A stretch of DNA of 64,000 nucleotides from Chimonanthus salicifolius (GCA_013350335.1 CM023539.1:17696223-17760222); one strand, 5' to 3'. Shown: positions 25,580-38,297, counted from the stretch's first letter. Made by a program: numbers and translations. The notes: generated by a model from the letters alone, not told the origin.

Positions 25580-26399
25580 ATTGGTATCAGAGCACGGTTC
25601 AACTCTCGAACTGTGCATGGGTCAGAGTTAGATGTGATGTTGATTGGATAATAGGTTCGTCCCCTATGTGATATGGTAGATGGAACTGGGTTATGGGGTA
25701 GTGCGTAGGCACCCTAGGTTGTGTGGTGTGCTAGATGCGTTACTCTTCTGTCAGTATACTTGAGACGTGTCTTGTAGCGGATTCTCGCTCGGTGAGACTC
25801 CCCAGCGTTTGATTCGTGGATGGGTCAATGGTGAAATAAACCACTTGTTCGAATGGGTGGAGCACTGTGACGTGGCCACGGGAGCTGTGGGATACGAATC
25901 TTTAGGTTTGGAGTTATGTTGGTCTTACTCCCTAGAGTAATTAGAGGTGTTCCTCGGTGGGACCCACGTTAGGAGGAGTCCTCACCTTCGAGGCGCGTTG
26001 GTGGTATTTTTAAAGTGCTTGAGTACCGCGATGGAAGTTAAGGGGGCTTCAGATTGTGATTGAGATGAGATTACTCAAGGTTCTAGCGTTGGGAAGAGGC
26101 CCTGTTGTGGGTCTACCCCTGTGTTCTTGGGGGGGGCTCGTGTTTAGAGAGTAAGGACACCATTTGTTGGCCTCGCATTTAACTGTTTGGTATATAAATA
26201 TATTTATTGGAAATCTATGGGCACCTACCGAGTGAGTTCGACCGGCTAACTCGGTAGGTAGCCGATGGAATTTCATGAGAGGTTGATGGGCTTGTTATGT
26301 TTGTGTTGTTCGTTAGGCCCATTTTGCCCTTAGGACTACGGGTAGTGCATGGGGTCTAAGCTAGTGATTGTATGTTTGGCTCTAGGATCCCCGTGGGTC

Positions 26400-29160
26400 C
26401 AGTGTTATGGCTAGAGGTAGTTGGGATCTTGCTAAGGGCTTGTTTAGGTCAGACTGGTAGGGTTTACCGTCGGACTCAGGTGGACCCGAGGTACGGTCTA
26501 AATTCGAAATGTGAGTGAGTTGGAAGCAAAGTGCTTTGAATTGATCACGTGGTTGTTTCTTAGCTCTTGATCAGTGTATTGCCCGTTTCCAGTGTTCCAC
26601 TTCTCTTTGTTTTGAGTTTCGTTGGTTGTGGACTAGGTCTGTGGTTCGTGCGTTTTGACCTTTGGAGTTAGCGTTGGAGGTCGGTTTACAAGTTTTGGGA
26701 TATGTCAGAGTTCGACGACGTCTTGGCATAGATTGGTTGTCCTCCCTTTAGGTTATCTTGGACTGTTACTGTAGGTGAGTGACGGGTCAGTTCCTCGCGG
26801 TGCAACTTACAGTTTGAGTGTGGAAGAGTTGGGCAGCATGGTGGCTAGCTTGAGTTAAGGGAGAGTTTGGGGTAGACAATGTTGAGATGCCTCATGTGGT
26901 CCGAGGGTTCCCGGATGTCCTTCCGGAGAGGCTCCTTAGATTGTCGTCACATCGTGAGGTAGGTCTTGTTGTGAATCTGCTCCCCCGGTACGATAACTAT
27001 TTCGATTACTCATTATCGGTGATGCCAGTGGATTTGGAGCTGAGGAGTTAGTTCGGGGAGTTGGAGTCTCTTGGCTACAATTGACCCAGCGCCCTCCTTG
27101 GAGCGCACCAGCCTTGTTGACTAAGAAGGGGATGACTCTGCGAGTTTGTGCTTTGATTACCGGCAGAGACTTTGGAGTTGGAGAAACAGCTCAGGGGGTT
27201 AGAAACTCTTGGCTTCATTCGGCCTAACACTTCATCTTGGGGTGCACCGACGTTGTTTGCTAAGAAGAAAGATGACTCCATGAGACTATGCATCAACTAT
27301 CGACAATTAAACATGGTTACAATGAAGAGCGAGTATCCTTTGACGAGGATTGATGATATGTTTGACCACTTGAGAGGATCCTAGTGCTTCACCAAAATAG
27401 ATCTTCGTTCGGGTTACCATCAGGTGAGGGTATGGGAGTGTGATATTGAGAAGACTGCCTTTCGCACTCGTTTTGGACTCTGTGAGTTTGAAGTAATGCC
27501 GTTTGGGGTGACTAATGCCCCGGCGACATTCATGGATCTAATTAAAATGATATTCAGACCATGCATGGATCGGCTACAGTGGTCTTCATCGACATCTTGA
27601 TATGTTCAGCATTAGAGGAAGATCATGAGCAGCATTTGAGGACCATGCTTCATGTCTTGAGGGACCACAAGCCTTATGTGAAGCACAACAAGTGTGAATT
27701 TTGGTTGCCAGAGGTTCAATTTCTTGGGCATGTGATGTCAGTTGGCGGTGTGACTGAGGATTCGGCTGAGGTGGATGCTACTTTGAGTTGGGAGCGACCA
27801 CAGAGTGTGCTTGAAATCCGCAGCTTTTTGGGTCTTGTGGGTTACTATCGGCGGTTTATCAAGGATTCTCCAAGATCACCACACCCATGACAAGGTTGAC
27901 CTGTGAGAATGTGTCATTCGCTTGGGACGAAGCTTGTGAGACAGTCTTCCGGAGGTGGAATGAGAGTATGACTTCTGCTTCAGTGAGGATTGTACTAGAG
28001 AGAGGCCACGACCATGAGGTTTTCTATGTTGCTTCATGTATGTGATGGTTTGAGCTGTGTACTGTGTATTATGACTTGGAGTTGGTGTTTGTGGTGTTGT
28101 ACTCAAGAAGGAGCTGAATATGAGGCAGAGATGGTGGATGTAATTACCTTGGGTCGCATGACGAGAGGGGCTTTGTCGAATCTGATCGAAGGGTAGAGCA
28201 TCCAGATTTTTGCAGTACGGTTGTCCAGCCAAAGATTTATGATAGAGTTTGGGAGCTCAGCAGACGGATGAGAGGTACATCGCGCTGAGAAATACTTTGA
28301 CCAAGGGCAGTGGACTCTTTAGATGGAATGTGAAATGAGACGATGGTTTGATCTTACAAGACAGACTGTATATATTCTTGTCCGGGCAGTGCTACGAGGA
28401 GGTATTACGGCACTTCCATCATTCCAGATTTGTAGTGCGGCTGGGATGCACAAGATGTACCATGATTGCGTCAACAATTCTAGTGGAGAAACATGAATAC
28501 TGCAGTGACTGAGTTTGTGACCGATCGTTTGACCTCTTACAGGTTGAGATAGAGCTTGAGACCCGTTAGCAGACTACAGCCTCTTCTGGTTCCCTAGCGG
28601 AAGTGTGATCACTTTACTATGGACTTCGTGACTGGTTTACCGAAGTCTCCCCTGAGACATGATGCAGTGTGGGTTATAGCAGAACGGTTGATTGAGTCAG
28701 CTCATTTTGTTGGTATGAAGAAGACATATCCTCTTAAGACCTTGAGTTGATTGTACTTGGCGGAGGTAGTTAGGCTACACGGGGTAATTAAGTCAATTAT
28801 TTTAATTTGGAATCCGAGGTTTTCTCTCCGTTTTAGAGGAGCTTGCAGAAAGAGTTGGGCACACAGTTTTGTTTTGGTATGGCATTCCATCTGCAGGCGA
28901 ATGGTCAGTCAGAGCGAACCATTTAGATTTTAGAAGATGTGCTCCAAGCTTAGTGCTTTGGATCTTGGTGGTAGTTTGGAGAGTTAGTTACACTTGGTTG
29001 AGTTCGTTACAACAACAGCTACCAGGCCAGTACCAAGGTGACTCCTTATGGGGGACTTATAGGCCAGACCGTGCAGATCTCGCTTGTGTTTTCCGAGAGC
29101 ACCGATATAGTGATGTTAGGACCAGATGTGGTTAGGGAGACTACTGAGTTTGTGAGACTG
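26400..29160 (+). pseudogene. Ty3/Gypsy pol pseudogene (copy C)
   Basis: Order on the plus strand: protease remnant (MSEFDDVLA near 26705); duplicated reverse transcriptase start (decayed copy at 27035-27170, better copy at 27172-27384 with [20 protein letters not shown] and [16 protein letters not shown]); [19 protein letters not shown] near 27480; [10 protein letters not shown] near 27585, where the normal FIDD box has lost one Asp codon; LRDHKPYVKHNKCEFWLPEV and [14 protein letters not shown]. RNase H traces follow to 28200. Integrase traces include HDAVWVIAERLIESAHFVGM and VVRLHGV near 28650-28790, and LGPDVVRETTE near 29110. Stops and frameshifts occur throughout. Tekay/Del assignment is by motif similarity. 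Confidence 0.92.
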
Positions 29161-29430
29161 ATCAGTTAGAGGTTGTTAACTGCCCATAGTCGGCAGGAGG
29201 GCTTTGTTGCCGTCGGAAGAGGGACTAGTACAGACTGAGGATTCGAGGTAGCAAGGGCTTTGTGGCAAAGTTATCCGCTTGGTTTTGATGGTTTGGCAAT
29301 GCAGGGATAGAGAGTCTTCTACTTGGGGTAACGGGGCAACGATGCGGATGTAATTTCTAGCCTTGTTTGAGAGTTGAGGTATAAGTTTAGTTTGAATTTC
29401 TAGGACGAAATTCATTAAAAGGGGTAGTGT

Positions 29431-32053
29431 TGTAATGACCCGGCCCGATATTTTGGGATCTTAGATCTCCAAGTTGTTTTTGGTGTTTTGGTGGCAGTGA
29501 GGTTTGTGTAGGCTCCATGGTGGGCCCCAGTTCGCCCGATTTCGAGCTCTGAAGCTCAAAGGGCATTTTGGTAATTTTAATATTTTAATTATTTTTGTCA
29601 TTTAAATTATTTGAAAATCACATTTTGGTTACCATTTTAAAAACACTTTGTGGAAGTGATGCTATTCTTTTTTTTTTGTAAAAAAAAAATAAATAAATAA
29701 ACCCTAAGACCCCCCATATTTAATCTCTCTTTCTCTCCCTTACCAAACCCTAATCCCTCCTTCCCTCTCCTTTGAAACCCTAGCCGCCGCACTCTCCCTC
29801 TTTCCCCCTCTCTCGACCGGCCGCTCATCCCTCTCTCCTTCCTCCTCTCGACTGCCGCTCTCTTTCTCCTGCCTCCTTTCGCCGCCACTCATCCCTCTCT
29901 CCTTCCTCATTTCGCCGCCACTCATCTCTTTTTCCTTCCTCCTTTCGCCGCCGCTCATCTATCTTTCTCCTTCCTCCTTTCGCCGCAGCCACCTTGTTTC
30001 TTTCTCTCTCTCTCGGCTTCTTTCTTTTTCTTCTTCCCTCTCTCGGTTGGACGAGCAGCCTTCGAGCCCGACGCCGTCCAAATCCGATTCCTTCGCTAGC
30101 AGCCGCCAGATCTTCATCCCCCTCTCCCTTTTCTCGGTTTTCCTCTTTTTCTCTTGATTTCCTGAGTTTTCACTTGTTTTCCTTGGTTTTCTCGATTTTT
30201 TTCCCAGTTTTCTCCCTTTGACTCAGTGGGTGACTGAGTCGACTCGGCCAAGTTCCCGAGTCAACTCAAGCGGACTCCTTATTCAGCCCAACTCTCTTTT
30301 GGCCCAGCTCGGTCCGGCCCAGGCCCGATCCAGCAGCTCGGCCAGGCCTAGGCCCATTTCAGGTCCACTTCAGGCTCACTTCCAGCGTGTTTTGGAGATC
30401 TTTTCTGGAGTGCTTCTGAATCTTCTTTAGCTCGTTCCAGCCCATTCGCAGGATCGTTCTCAGCCGTTTTAGCCAGTTTTGCTGACCTGCCCTAGTTTCT
30501 CGAGCTCGGTAGTCCGTGCATCGCCTCCTTCAATCCTTCGACTGGTTTTCTTCATTGGATTTCGAAAGCACACACAAGTGAGGGGACTTATCATGGTTTT
30601 AACATGTATTGCATATACCAAATATGTACTTCCGGACATGGAGTGATTCGAATGGGACCCTCTAATTATTAAGCCACTCGGTAAGGGTGAACCGTTGAGA
30701 ATGATTATGTGGAGAGGGGTCTGTTCGAGTGCACTTTTGTCCACTATACGTTATTGTGAGAAACTTTAATTGGATAAATTGATATCAAATATGAAACTTA
30801 GAAAATGTTAATGATACTTTGAGTGTTTATTTATAAGATACAAATGCAACCAGGTTGAACATAGAGAGGTGTGTTTAAGTAACTCGTTGTGTGCTTTTGA
30901 CTCGTATGATGATGCATGATGTTGATTTTGGTTAGTTATGTTAGAACATGCTTATATTGTTATACACGCTTATGTCGTTTATATAGCTATAACATTTGAA
31001 TGAATTCATGATGAGAATAAGTTATGTGTTGGATGTCAAACATAATGCTTGAGACTTAACGATAACAAGTTATGTGTCTATCTATAACATGCGAATGAAT
31101 TTATGTTGAGAGCCTACTTATAATATGTGAATGAGACCATGATGAACATGGGGTTTGTGTTTTGAGACCTTACTACATGCATATATTGTTGCACATGCTT
31201 ATGTTCTTATACATGTTATGAAATCATGTGCATACGTAAGAGGTAACCCACAACGGGCAGTGTACCGTTGGGTATTGAGATGGAGGATCTTTTATGTGTA
31301 TATATTTATGATGATGTGATGATGTTGGTTGTTAGGAGGACTTCCCCATTACGCTCCGGAGGTTGAGACCCCCATAGGGGATGCGGACCTCCCCGTTGCG
31401 TTCCGGCGGTTGAGGTGCCTGCCTAGAGTTTGGCTCCCTAGGGCGTGGTCGAGGTGGTTTCCGACACGGCTCTGGTGGTTGAGGCAGTTGCGTATTCTTT
31501 AGTCTCCCGATGGTACTAATAGGGAGACCGGAGTTGTTGGAGGACCCGATGTGGGCTATCGAGATGATGTCTCAATTTTGGTCGGTGGATTATTGGCTTG
31601 AGGTGTATTTGGATTTAATGCATACGAGTACTCTTGTTATTATGATATTCTGCATTTGTACGTATAACATCCACTTATGTTGCTAACTTGTGATAAGCAT
31701 TATATCCTCATTAGGCTGGTTAGCTCACCTATTACCTTTCAGGTACCCCGATCGCAGAGGTGCCGTGCAGGCCCTTTGAGCAAGCACCTAGGAAGGAGCA
31801 ATAACAATTAAACATTTATGTTCATGTTTATGTCCTAAACTTGGAGACTCTAGTTGTATGAGCTTTTTATTCATGCTTGTTCGGATGATTGTATAACTAT
31901 GTTTACTTAGTGCTTCTTGACTTTTTGAACTTGTGGTTTGTGAGCGGGAGGTTGTACTCGTTTTCAAAAAAAAAAATTAGACCCGATCGCCGTATTTTAG
32001 GACTTTTGAGATGTTTCGGAGATAACGCATCCGTAGCGGGATGGGGCGTTACA
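29431..32053 (+). repeat. 3' LTR of element C
   Basis: A direct repeat of 22929-25579 with TG...CA ends. It differs by small gaps, for example the missing AGAGCTTTGTGG region after the first 35 bases and an extra segment near 30780. Confidence 0.93.
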
Positions 32054-34006
32054 ATAAACATATACACATGTGAATAAGTCCTCCATCTCAACACCAACAG
32101 TGCGCTATTCGTTGTGGGTTACCTCCCATGCATGCGCATGATATCATGATCATATATAACAACATAAGTATATAACAAGATCTCAAAACACAAGTCCACA
32201 TACTCATCATGATCTCATTCACATATTATATGTAAGCACCCATCACGTTATTAACAAGTTCCAAACATTATATCCAATATCCAGACGCATATCTCACTTT
32301 CGGCATAAATGCTTTTACATGTTATAAATAAATACACAACATGTTATCATTAAGTCCCAAACATCATGTTGGACATCCAACGCATGGCTTATTCTCATCA
32401 TAAATTCATTCACATGTTATAGCTAAATACACAACACGTTATCAATAAGTTTCAAGTATCATGTTCAATTTACATTCGTCCGATCAGAATTTCCCATTTT
32501 ATCGCATATACTTGACATGAGTGCACACGAACAAATCCCTTACCACAATTTCATTCAACGGTTCCCTTACCGAGTGACTTAATAAATGAAGGGCCTCATT
32601 CAAGTCATTCCATATCCAGGGTTAAGATTAAATAGATGTGAATACATGCTATAACAGTGATAAGTCCCCTCACCATGTGTGTTTTTGAAATCCAAGCGAT
32701 GAAAAGAAGTTGAAGGATGCAATACATGGGTTACCGGAGTTGAGAAACTGGGACGGGTCCACAAAAGTAGGATGACCCCGCAAAACTGGGATGATCCCAC
32801 AAATCTGGTTGGAAATGGGCTGGAAATGCTCTTGCGGACGAGCCTACAAACGGGCTGGAAAGAGCTGAAAGCAATCTGAAGAAGATCCAGAAACAGACTA
32901 GAAACACTTCAGAAGCGATCCCAAAACGAGCTAGAAATGGCATGGGCCGGGCCGAGCTACTGAGTCGAGCCTGACTACTGGGCTGAGAGTCTAGCTGGGT
33001 AGGACTGGATCTGCTAGGCTGGGCTTACACGAATTGGGCCTGGACGAGCTGGGCCCAAGTGGGCCTGGAAAGAATCAGGCTGAGCTCGGTCCGCAGGGCT
33101 TGGGGATTTGGTTTGGGTCGGGTAGGCTCACGGATGGGCCTGAAAAATGGGCAGAAGAGGATTAAGGATTAGGGTTTTTGGATAGTGGCGGTGGGGCGTT
33201 TTGGGTTGAGGAAAGAGAAGAGGAGAGAGAAGAGAAAGAGGGGCGACAATGGATGACTAGGGTTCTGAGAGAAATAGAGAAAATATGAGAAATAGGAGGA
33301 AAATATGAGATGGACGGCGGCTTGGGGGGTTAGGGTCTCAAGAGAGGGAAGAAGAGCCAAGAAAGGGAGAGAAGAAAAGAGAGCAATGGCGGCGACGTCA
33401 GGGAATGGGATTTAGGGTTTTAAGAGAGGAAGAAGAGAGAAAAGGGAGGAGAGAAATAAAAGGAAAGGAGGAAGAAGGCCAAGAAAGGGAAGAAGAAAAA
33501 GGGGGTTGGGGCGGCGGTGCTCAAGGAGTAGGGGAGGAAGGCCGAGAGAGAGAAAGATCGGGTGAAGATAGTGAGCGGTGTGAAGGGGCAGCGGCTAAGG
33601 CTAGGGTTTGGGCTTGATGTTGCAAAAATGGGAAGAGAACAGAGGAAGAGGGTAATGGTGGCTAAGGTTTTGCAATGAGAAGGGAAAGGAAGAAAGAGAG
33701 CTTATTTATGAGGTGAGTTAGGGTTTGGATTTTTTTTTTTTACAAAAAAGAAAAAAGCACCACTTTTACAAAAAGTTTTTAAAATGGTAACCAAAATGCG
33801 ATTTTCAAATAATTTAAATAATAAAAACAATTAAAATATTGAAATTACTAAAATGCCCTTCGAACTTCTGAGTTCGAAATCAGGTGAACAAGGGTCCACC
33901 ATGGAGTCCACACTCTCTCCACTACCACCAAAAGACCCAATCAGACATGGGGGTCCGAAAATCTCCTAAAAAAAAAATCCAGAAAAGATCGAGTCAGGTC
34001 ATTACA

Positions 34007-34381
34007 CGTGGTAGGTTTCATCCCTTCAATGAGCTGGTTTGCTCATCACTTACCTTTCAAGTACCCCGATCGCGGAAAGGCCAGGAGGGCCCCATGAGCA
34101 AGTACCTGGGGATGAGTAGCAGTAAATAGAAGTTTATGTTTTAAATTTGAGAAAAACTTTAGTTGTATGGATTCAATACCATATGTTTGTTTGGATGACT
34201 GTATAACTACTTTTGATTAGCCTATAGTTGTTGTTCGTTATGTTTCTTGGATTTGGACTTGTGGTTTGTTGAGCGGGAGGTAGTTACCCCGTTTTCAAAA
34301 AAAATATACCCGATATCCTTCTTTTGTGATGTTTTGAGATATTTTGGAGATGGGCGCCGGTAGTGGGACAAGGCATTATAG
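34007..34381 (+). repeat. Decayed plus-oriented LTR 3' end fragment
   Basis: It follows the last 380 bp of the element C LTR: TTTGCTCATCACTTACCTTTC, GTACCCCGATCGCGG, GAGCAAGTACCTGG, GGATGACTGTATAACTA, then GGGACAAGGCATTATA (decayed GGGACGGAGCGTTACA). Divergence is higher than between the 5' and 3' LTRs of C. Confidence 0.7.
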
Positions 34382-34497
34382 GGGGCATGACAGTATTAGA
34401 AATGAGTCTTGCTATAAATGTCTCCACAGTATAACTAAATAACAATTATATTATCGAGAAAGTAAGCTTTGAGTTTTGATCACAAACTTAGGGTTAC

Positions 34498-37100
34498 TGA
34501 TGAACACTGTAAAATTACAATTTTACCCTTTAATATTAGATTAATTAGTCCTTATTTTATAAATATTAGATATGTTTAGGGTTGTTTTTAGTTTTATAGT
34601 TTATTTTGAGAAATATAAAAAAAAAAAGAAAAGAAAATGAAAATAAAAATGATAAAAATTGGTTTAGTCAAAAATACGGTCGACGTCACCTTCAAAATGG
34701 TCAGGTCAAGTTGATTAAATCAATTAGGTCTCAGAACTTGCAACCTTATACACTCGTGTAATTAATATTTAAATTTTATTTTGAGTGAACGTCGAGTCTG
34801 ATTTACCAATCTTTTTTATTTAGTGTCGATCGGGGTGCTCGACGCCCCCTAAAGAAAGCCTGAAAGAACTGTTTCTATTTCTTTTCTTTTTCCATTTCTT
34901 TTCTACTTTTTCTCTTTCTTTCGTCTCTCTGGTTGCAGGACTCATGGACAAATAAAAGAGAAACCAGAGAGCAGCTGAAAGGCAGCTGAGAGGAGAAACA
35001 GAGTGCACAGCAGGCAGCGGCAGCCAGTCTGAGCAGAGACTGAGTGCAGCAGAGCCGAAACAGCAAGCAGAGGCAGAGCAAAGAGGCTGGACAGCCATGC
35101 ACGGCAGCCACCTGAAGAGATGCAGAGCAGCGCCCAAGGAAAAGCAGCCGAGAACAGCAAGCAGAGGAAAGCCATGCACCGACAGCAGCTGCCACTCAGC
35201 CGAATCCAGATCTATTCAGCCTGAACAGAGCAATGCAGAATAGCAGCTGAAGGAGAAACAGAGAGCACCAAGGCAGCCACCTGAAAAGATGACAGCAAGC
35301 AGCAGCGAACAGCTGAAACAGAAGACAGCAGCGGCAGAAGTAGAGCAGCAACCAGCCGAACAGCGGCAACCAGCTGAAAGAGGTAGCGCACAGTGAACAC
35401 AGCAGAAACGGTGAACAACAGCAGGAAAGAAGAAGGGCAGAAAAGAGAAGATAGCAGCTCAGATCGGCAGAGGACAGCAACCAGCTGAAGGCAACCAGTT
35501 GAGAAGAACGGCAGCTGAGAAGAGAAAGAAGGGAAGAGAGCAGCAAGCAGGAAGGCGAAGCTGAGCCCATAACAGAGCACTAAAAGCAGCGACCAATGGC
35601 AAGGAAAACAGAGAGTAGCCCAGCTGAAGGAGAACAAAGCAGCAGTTGTACAGATCTGTCGAGGCAAAGGAAGATCAGAGAGGAGGCCGAGTTTCCAAGG
35701 TTTTTAAAACTCAAACAGCCGATCAAGGGATAAGATGAAGATAAAGCAGAAGTTATTTTGATGAGATAAACAGAGAAAAAGAGGGGATAAGAGTAGAGGA
35801 AGAAAAGGGATAAGAAGAAAACAGCAGCCGAGAGAGAGGCAGATAAAGAAACAGCTGCCGGGGTTTAAACAAAGAGAAGATAGAGGCGTGGAGGAGCAGG
35901 AGATGCAGAAGAGGAGTCTGAGAAGGAGAGATGTTGGTTAGCCTAAAAGATAAGAAAAAAAAAGAAAGAAGGAAGATAAGATAGCAGCTGGTTTCGAATC
36001 AGAAGAGATCAGAGAGGAGGGTTGAGTGGCTGATTTTTCAAACTCAGCAAAGAGATGATCCAGATAGAGGAGGCTAAGATAAGTAGCTGGGTTTCAGGGA
36101 GATTTCAAAAAGAAGATAAGAAGGAAAGATAAGAGTAGCCGATGATGGGTTCTGAGATAAAAAGAAAAGGCTTATCCCGGCTGAGTTTAAATTTGAACTT
36201 AAACGGGTCTCTTATCCCGGACTAAGTTTGAAGGGCCCTTTATCTCATCCCTCATCTCCTATAAATTCAAGGCTTTGGGTCCTTTGAAGGTTGAACCGAG
36301 CAAGACATTGAAGGCTGAAGTTGGACGACGAAAGACAGGAGAAAAATAAATAATTTCTTGTAAGTTATTTTATTTTATTTTATTTATTTAAAGTCCAAAA
36401 GAATTGTAATTCATTTCTGAATTTTTAAATAAAATTCATGGCGGTTTATTTAGATGTATGCTATTCCCAATTGTTAAATATTAAATAATGATGGTTTTCA
36501 ATTTAATTTTAATTCTTTTTAAGAACTTCATGAAACAAATTAATTTGAGGATTTTTCAATGAAAAGTGGAACCCCTTTTAGGATCAGTGGGATTTGACGT
36601 CTCTCCAGTCTAAGGTTCTTATCAAGAACGGTTGTTTTAGAATTGGGGAAACACAAGTTTAAAACCCCCTCAAGCCTAAGGCTTGATTTGAAAAATTCCG
36701 ATTTAATGATTATTTTAATTAGAATTTTATTAAATAAGAAACTTGAATTATATTTAATAATTCCAGAATATTTCATAGTCTAGGCCATGTTTTTGTTTTT
36801 AAATCGGATAACATGGCACGTCGATGTTTGACCGGATTCCATTGTAGATTGTGTAAAAAATTTATTTTTGATTTATTTTTCTTTTTCTCAAAAATTCATC
36901 AAAACTATTCATTGTTTTAAATTAAGATTATAACTAAATGTTTTAGAAAATTATTTCCTTAAATCACATCATTTTTAAATAGTGCGATTTTTTTTATTTC
37001 GTACATATATTTTGTAGATTTCCCTTGGGTACGACCTCGTACTCATACTCTATACTATAAATCGATTCGTACGCTTGCGAGTAATTTAAAATTCATATCA
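34498..37100 (+). mobile_element. Solo LTR (2.6 kb) with TSD gttac
   Basis: It starts TGATGAACACTGTAAAATTA and ends ATTCATATCA, with perfect duplications gttac at 34493-34497 and 37101-37105. Inside are a TATA box (CTATAAATTCAAGGC near 36259), which fixes the plus orientation, and an end block with CCCTTGGGTACGACCTCGTA and ATTCGTACGCTTGCGAGTA, typical of Gypsy (Tat/Athila-type) LTR 3' regions. No internal domain is present. The 34950-35700 part is a purine- and CAG/CAGC-rich run that gives long antisense Leu/Ser/Cys-rich frames, which are not genes. Confidence 0.88.
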
Positions 37101-37848
37101 GTTACAACTTGAGTGCGTTGGGCCATGTTTTCGGTCTACTTGAGCCCCAACTCGAATTACAATTAAAGGACCTGGGCCCAGGTTGGTCAATCTGAGCTAG
37201 TCAAACTCAAGTCCGACCTGAATTACATTTGTAGGACTTAGGCCTAATTTCACACCCAAAATGTATATCTCGGCTAATTTGGGCTTGGTTTTTTTTTTTT
37301 ATGACATAAAATGGAAGTTTTTACTATCTTTCTAATCACTATAAATTGTTTATTAGATAAATTTCATATTTGTACACTATTAATTAATGATATTTAGATT
37401 TTATAGTTTTAACACTCTAATTTAAGATTTTGGGTAAAATCAGGTTTTCATGTACTAGATGTAGCTTGTCTTAAATTTCAATTTTGACTTAATAAATTAG
37501 GCCAAAAATGAACCCAACCCGAGCCAATGTCAACCTGAACCCAAATTTTTTTACATTGAGGCCCCCAACTTAGGACCAGCTTGAGATGGACCTCAACATG
37601 AATTATTTTCAAATTATGTTATAATACTAGTGGCTATACCATGAATGGTTATATGACAAACATCCTCACTATTCCAACTCTAAAACAAAATAGTTATAAT
37701 TCAACACATCTTGTTATTAAACGTAGTATATATGTTTTTTTATTTTTAAGTATGTATATGTTTTTAGAGATTGTACCTCTTATTGACTTATAATCTTATA
37801 TACTACTATGCAAAATGGTGTTTTGACATATTTATACTAGTTTCTGCA

Positions 37849-37852
<4 letters not shown>

Positions 37853-37926
<74 letters not shown>
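37853..37926. repeat. (AT)n microsatellite, about 37 units
   Basis: An uninterrupted AT run in intergenic sequence. Confidence 0.97.
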
Positions 37927-37931
<5 letters not shown>

Positions 37932-38297
37932 AGTCTTGTGTTCAAATCTTCAATTTTAGGGCGTGTCTTTTTTTTTTTTTTGAACTTTTTGATTTTTTTT
38001 AAATTACCTTAATGCGTAATTAGGTTTTAATTTGAGTCACTGGATCAAAGTAAATGCATTTAAGATAGATTGCACTTATTCACTTTTAGGTAAGGTGATC
38101 TGTCTAATAAATACGTAACTAACAACTCGTGGGATTGGGAACCTGAACAAAATTCATCCTAATCAACCTATCGCTAGGCCTAGTCCATATCCTGAACTGC
38201 TAAAAATAAAAACCGTAAAAGCTGCTGAGTTTGGTTAGGCCTATTCATGGGCTGAGCTTTCTTTAGAAAAGTTCTATTTTTAGGGTATCAAATCTCA

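Larger units (their letters stand above)
22929..32053 (+). mobile_element. Full-length nested Ty3/Gypsy element C (Tekay/Del-like) with TSD ataaa
   Basis: The 5' LTR is 22929-25579 (2651 bp) and the 3' LTR 29431-32053 (2623 bp), both from TGTAATGACCCGGCCCGATA to GCGTTACA. The primer-binding site TGGTATCAGAGC (from 25582) is complementary to initiator Met-tRNA. The polypurine tract is AAAAGGGGTAGTG just before 29431. Perfect 5-bp duplications ataaa lie at 22924-22928 and 32054-32058. The LTRs look very similar, with a 16-bp gap near 22970 and short gaps elsewhere, so insertion is recent relative to its neighbours. The internal region (3851 bp) lacks a recognisable gag, and pol is broken. Confidence 0.95.
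22001..34006 (-). repeat. LTR 3 of the Gypsy array, split by nested element C
   Basis: The LTR consists of 22001-22928 plus 32059-34006 (about 2.88 kb). It starts TATAATGCCCCGTCCC (TG decayed to TA) next to a primer-binding site and ends GTCAGGTCATTACA. After the nested element the text continues exactly where LTR 1 has CATATACACATGTGAATAG (near 9745). The far part contains the purine-rich block around 33160-33720 also seen in LTR 2. Confidence 0.9.

Noticed and set aside
10872..29160. Integrated plant pararetrovirus
   Set aside because: Integrase remnants, LTRs, initiator Met primer-binding sites and 5-bp duplications identify Ty3/Gypsy retrotransposons.
34820..35667. Long antisense Leu/Ser/Cys-rich frames
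   Set aside because: They arise from a CAG/CAGC-rich block inside a solo LTR; no domain, splice pattern or conserved motif is visible.
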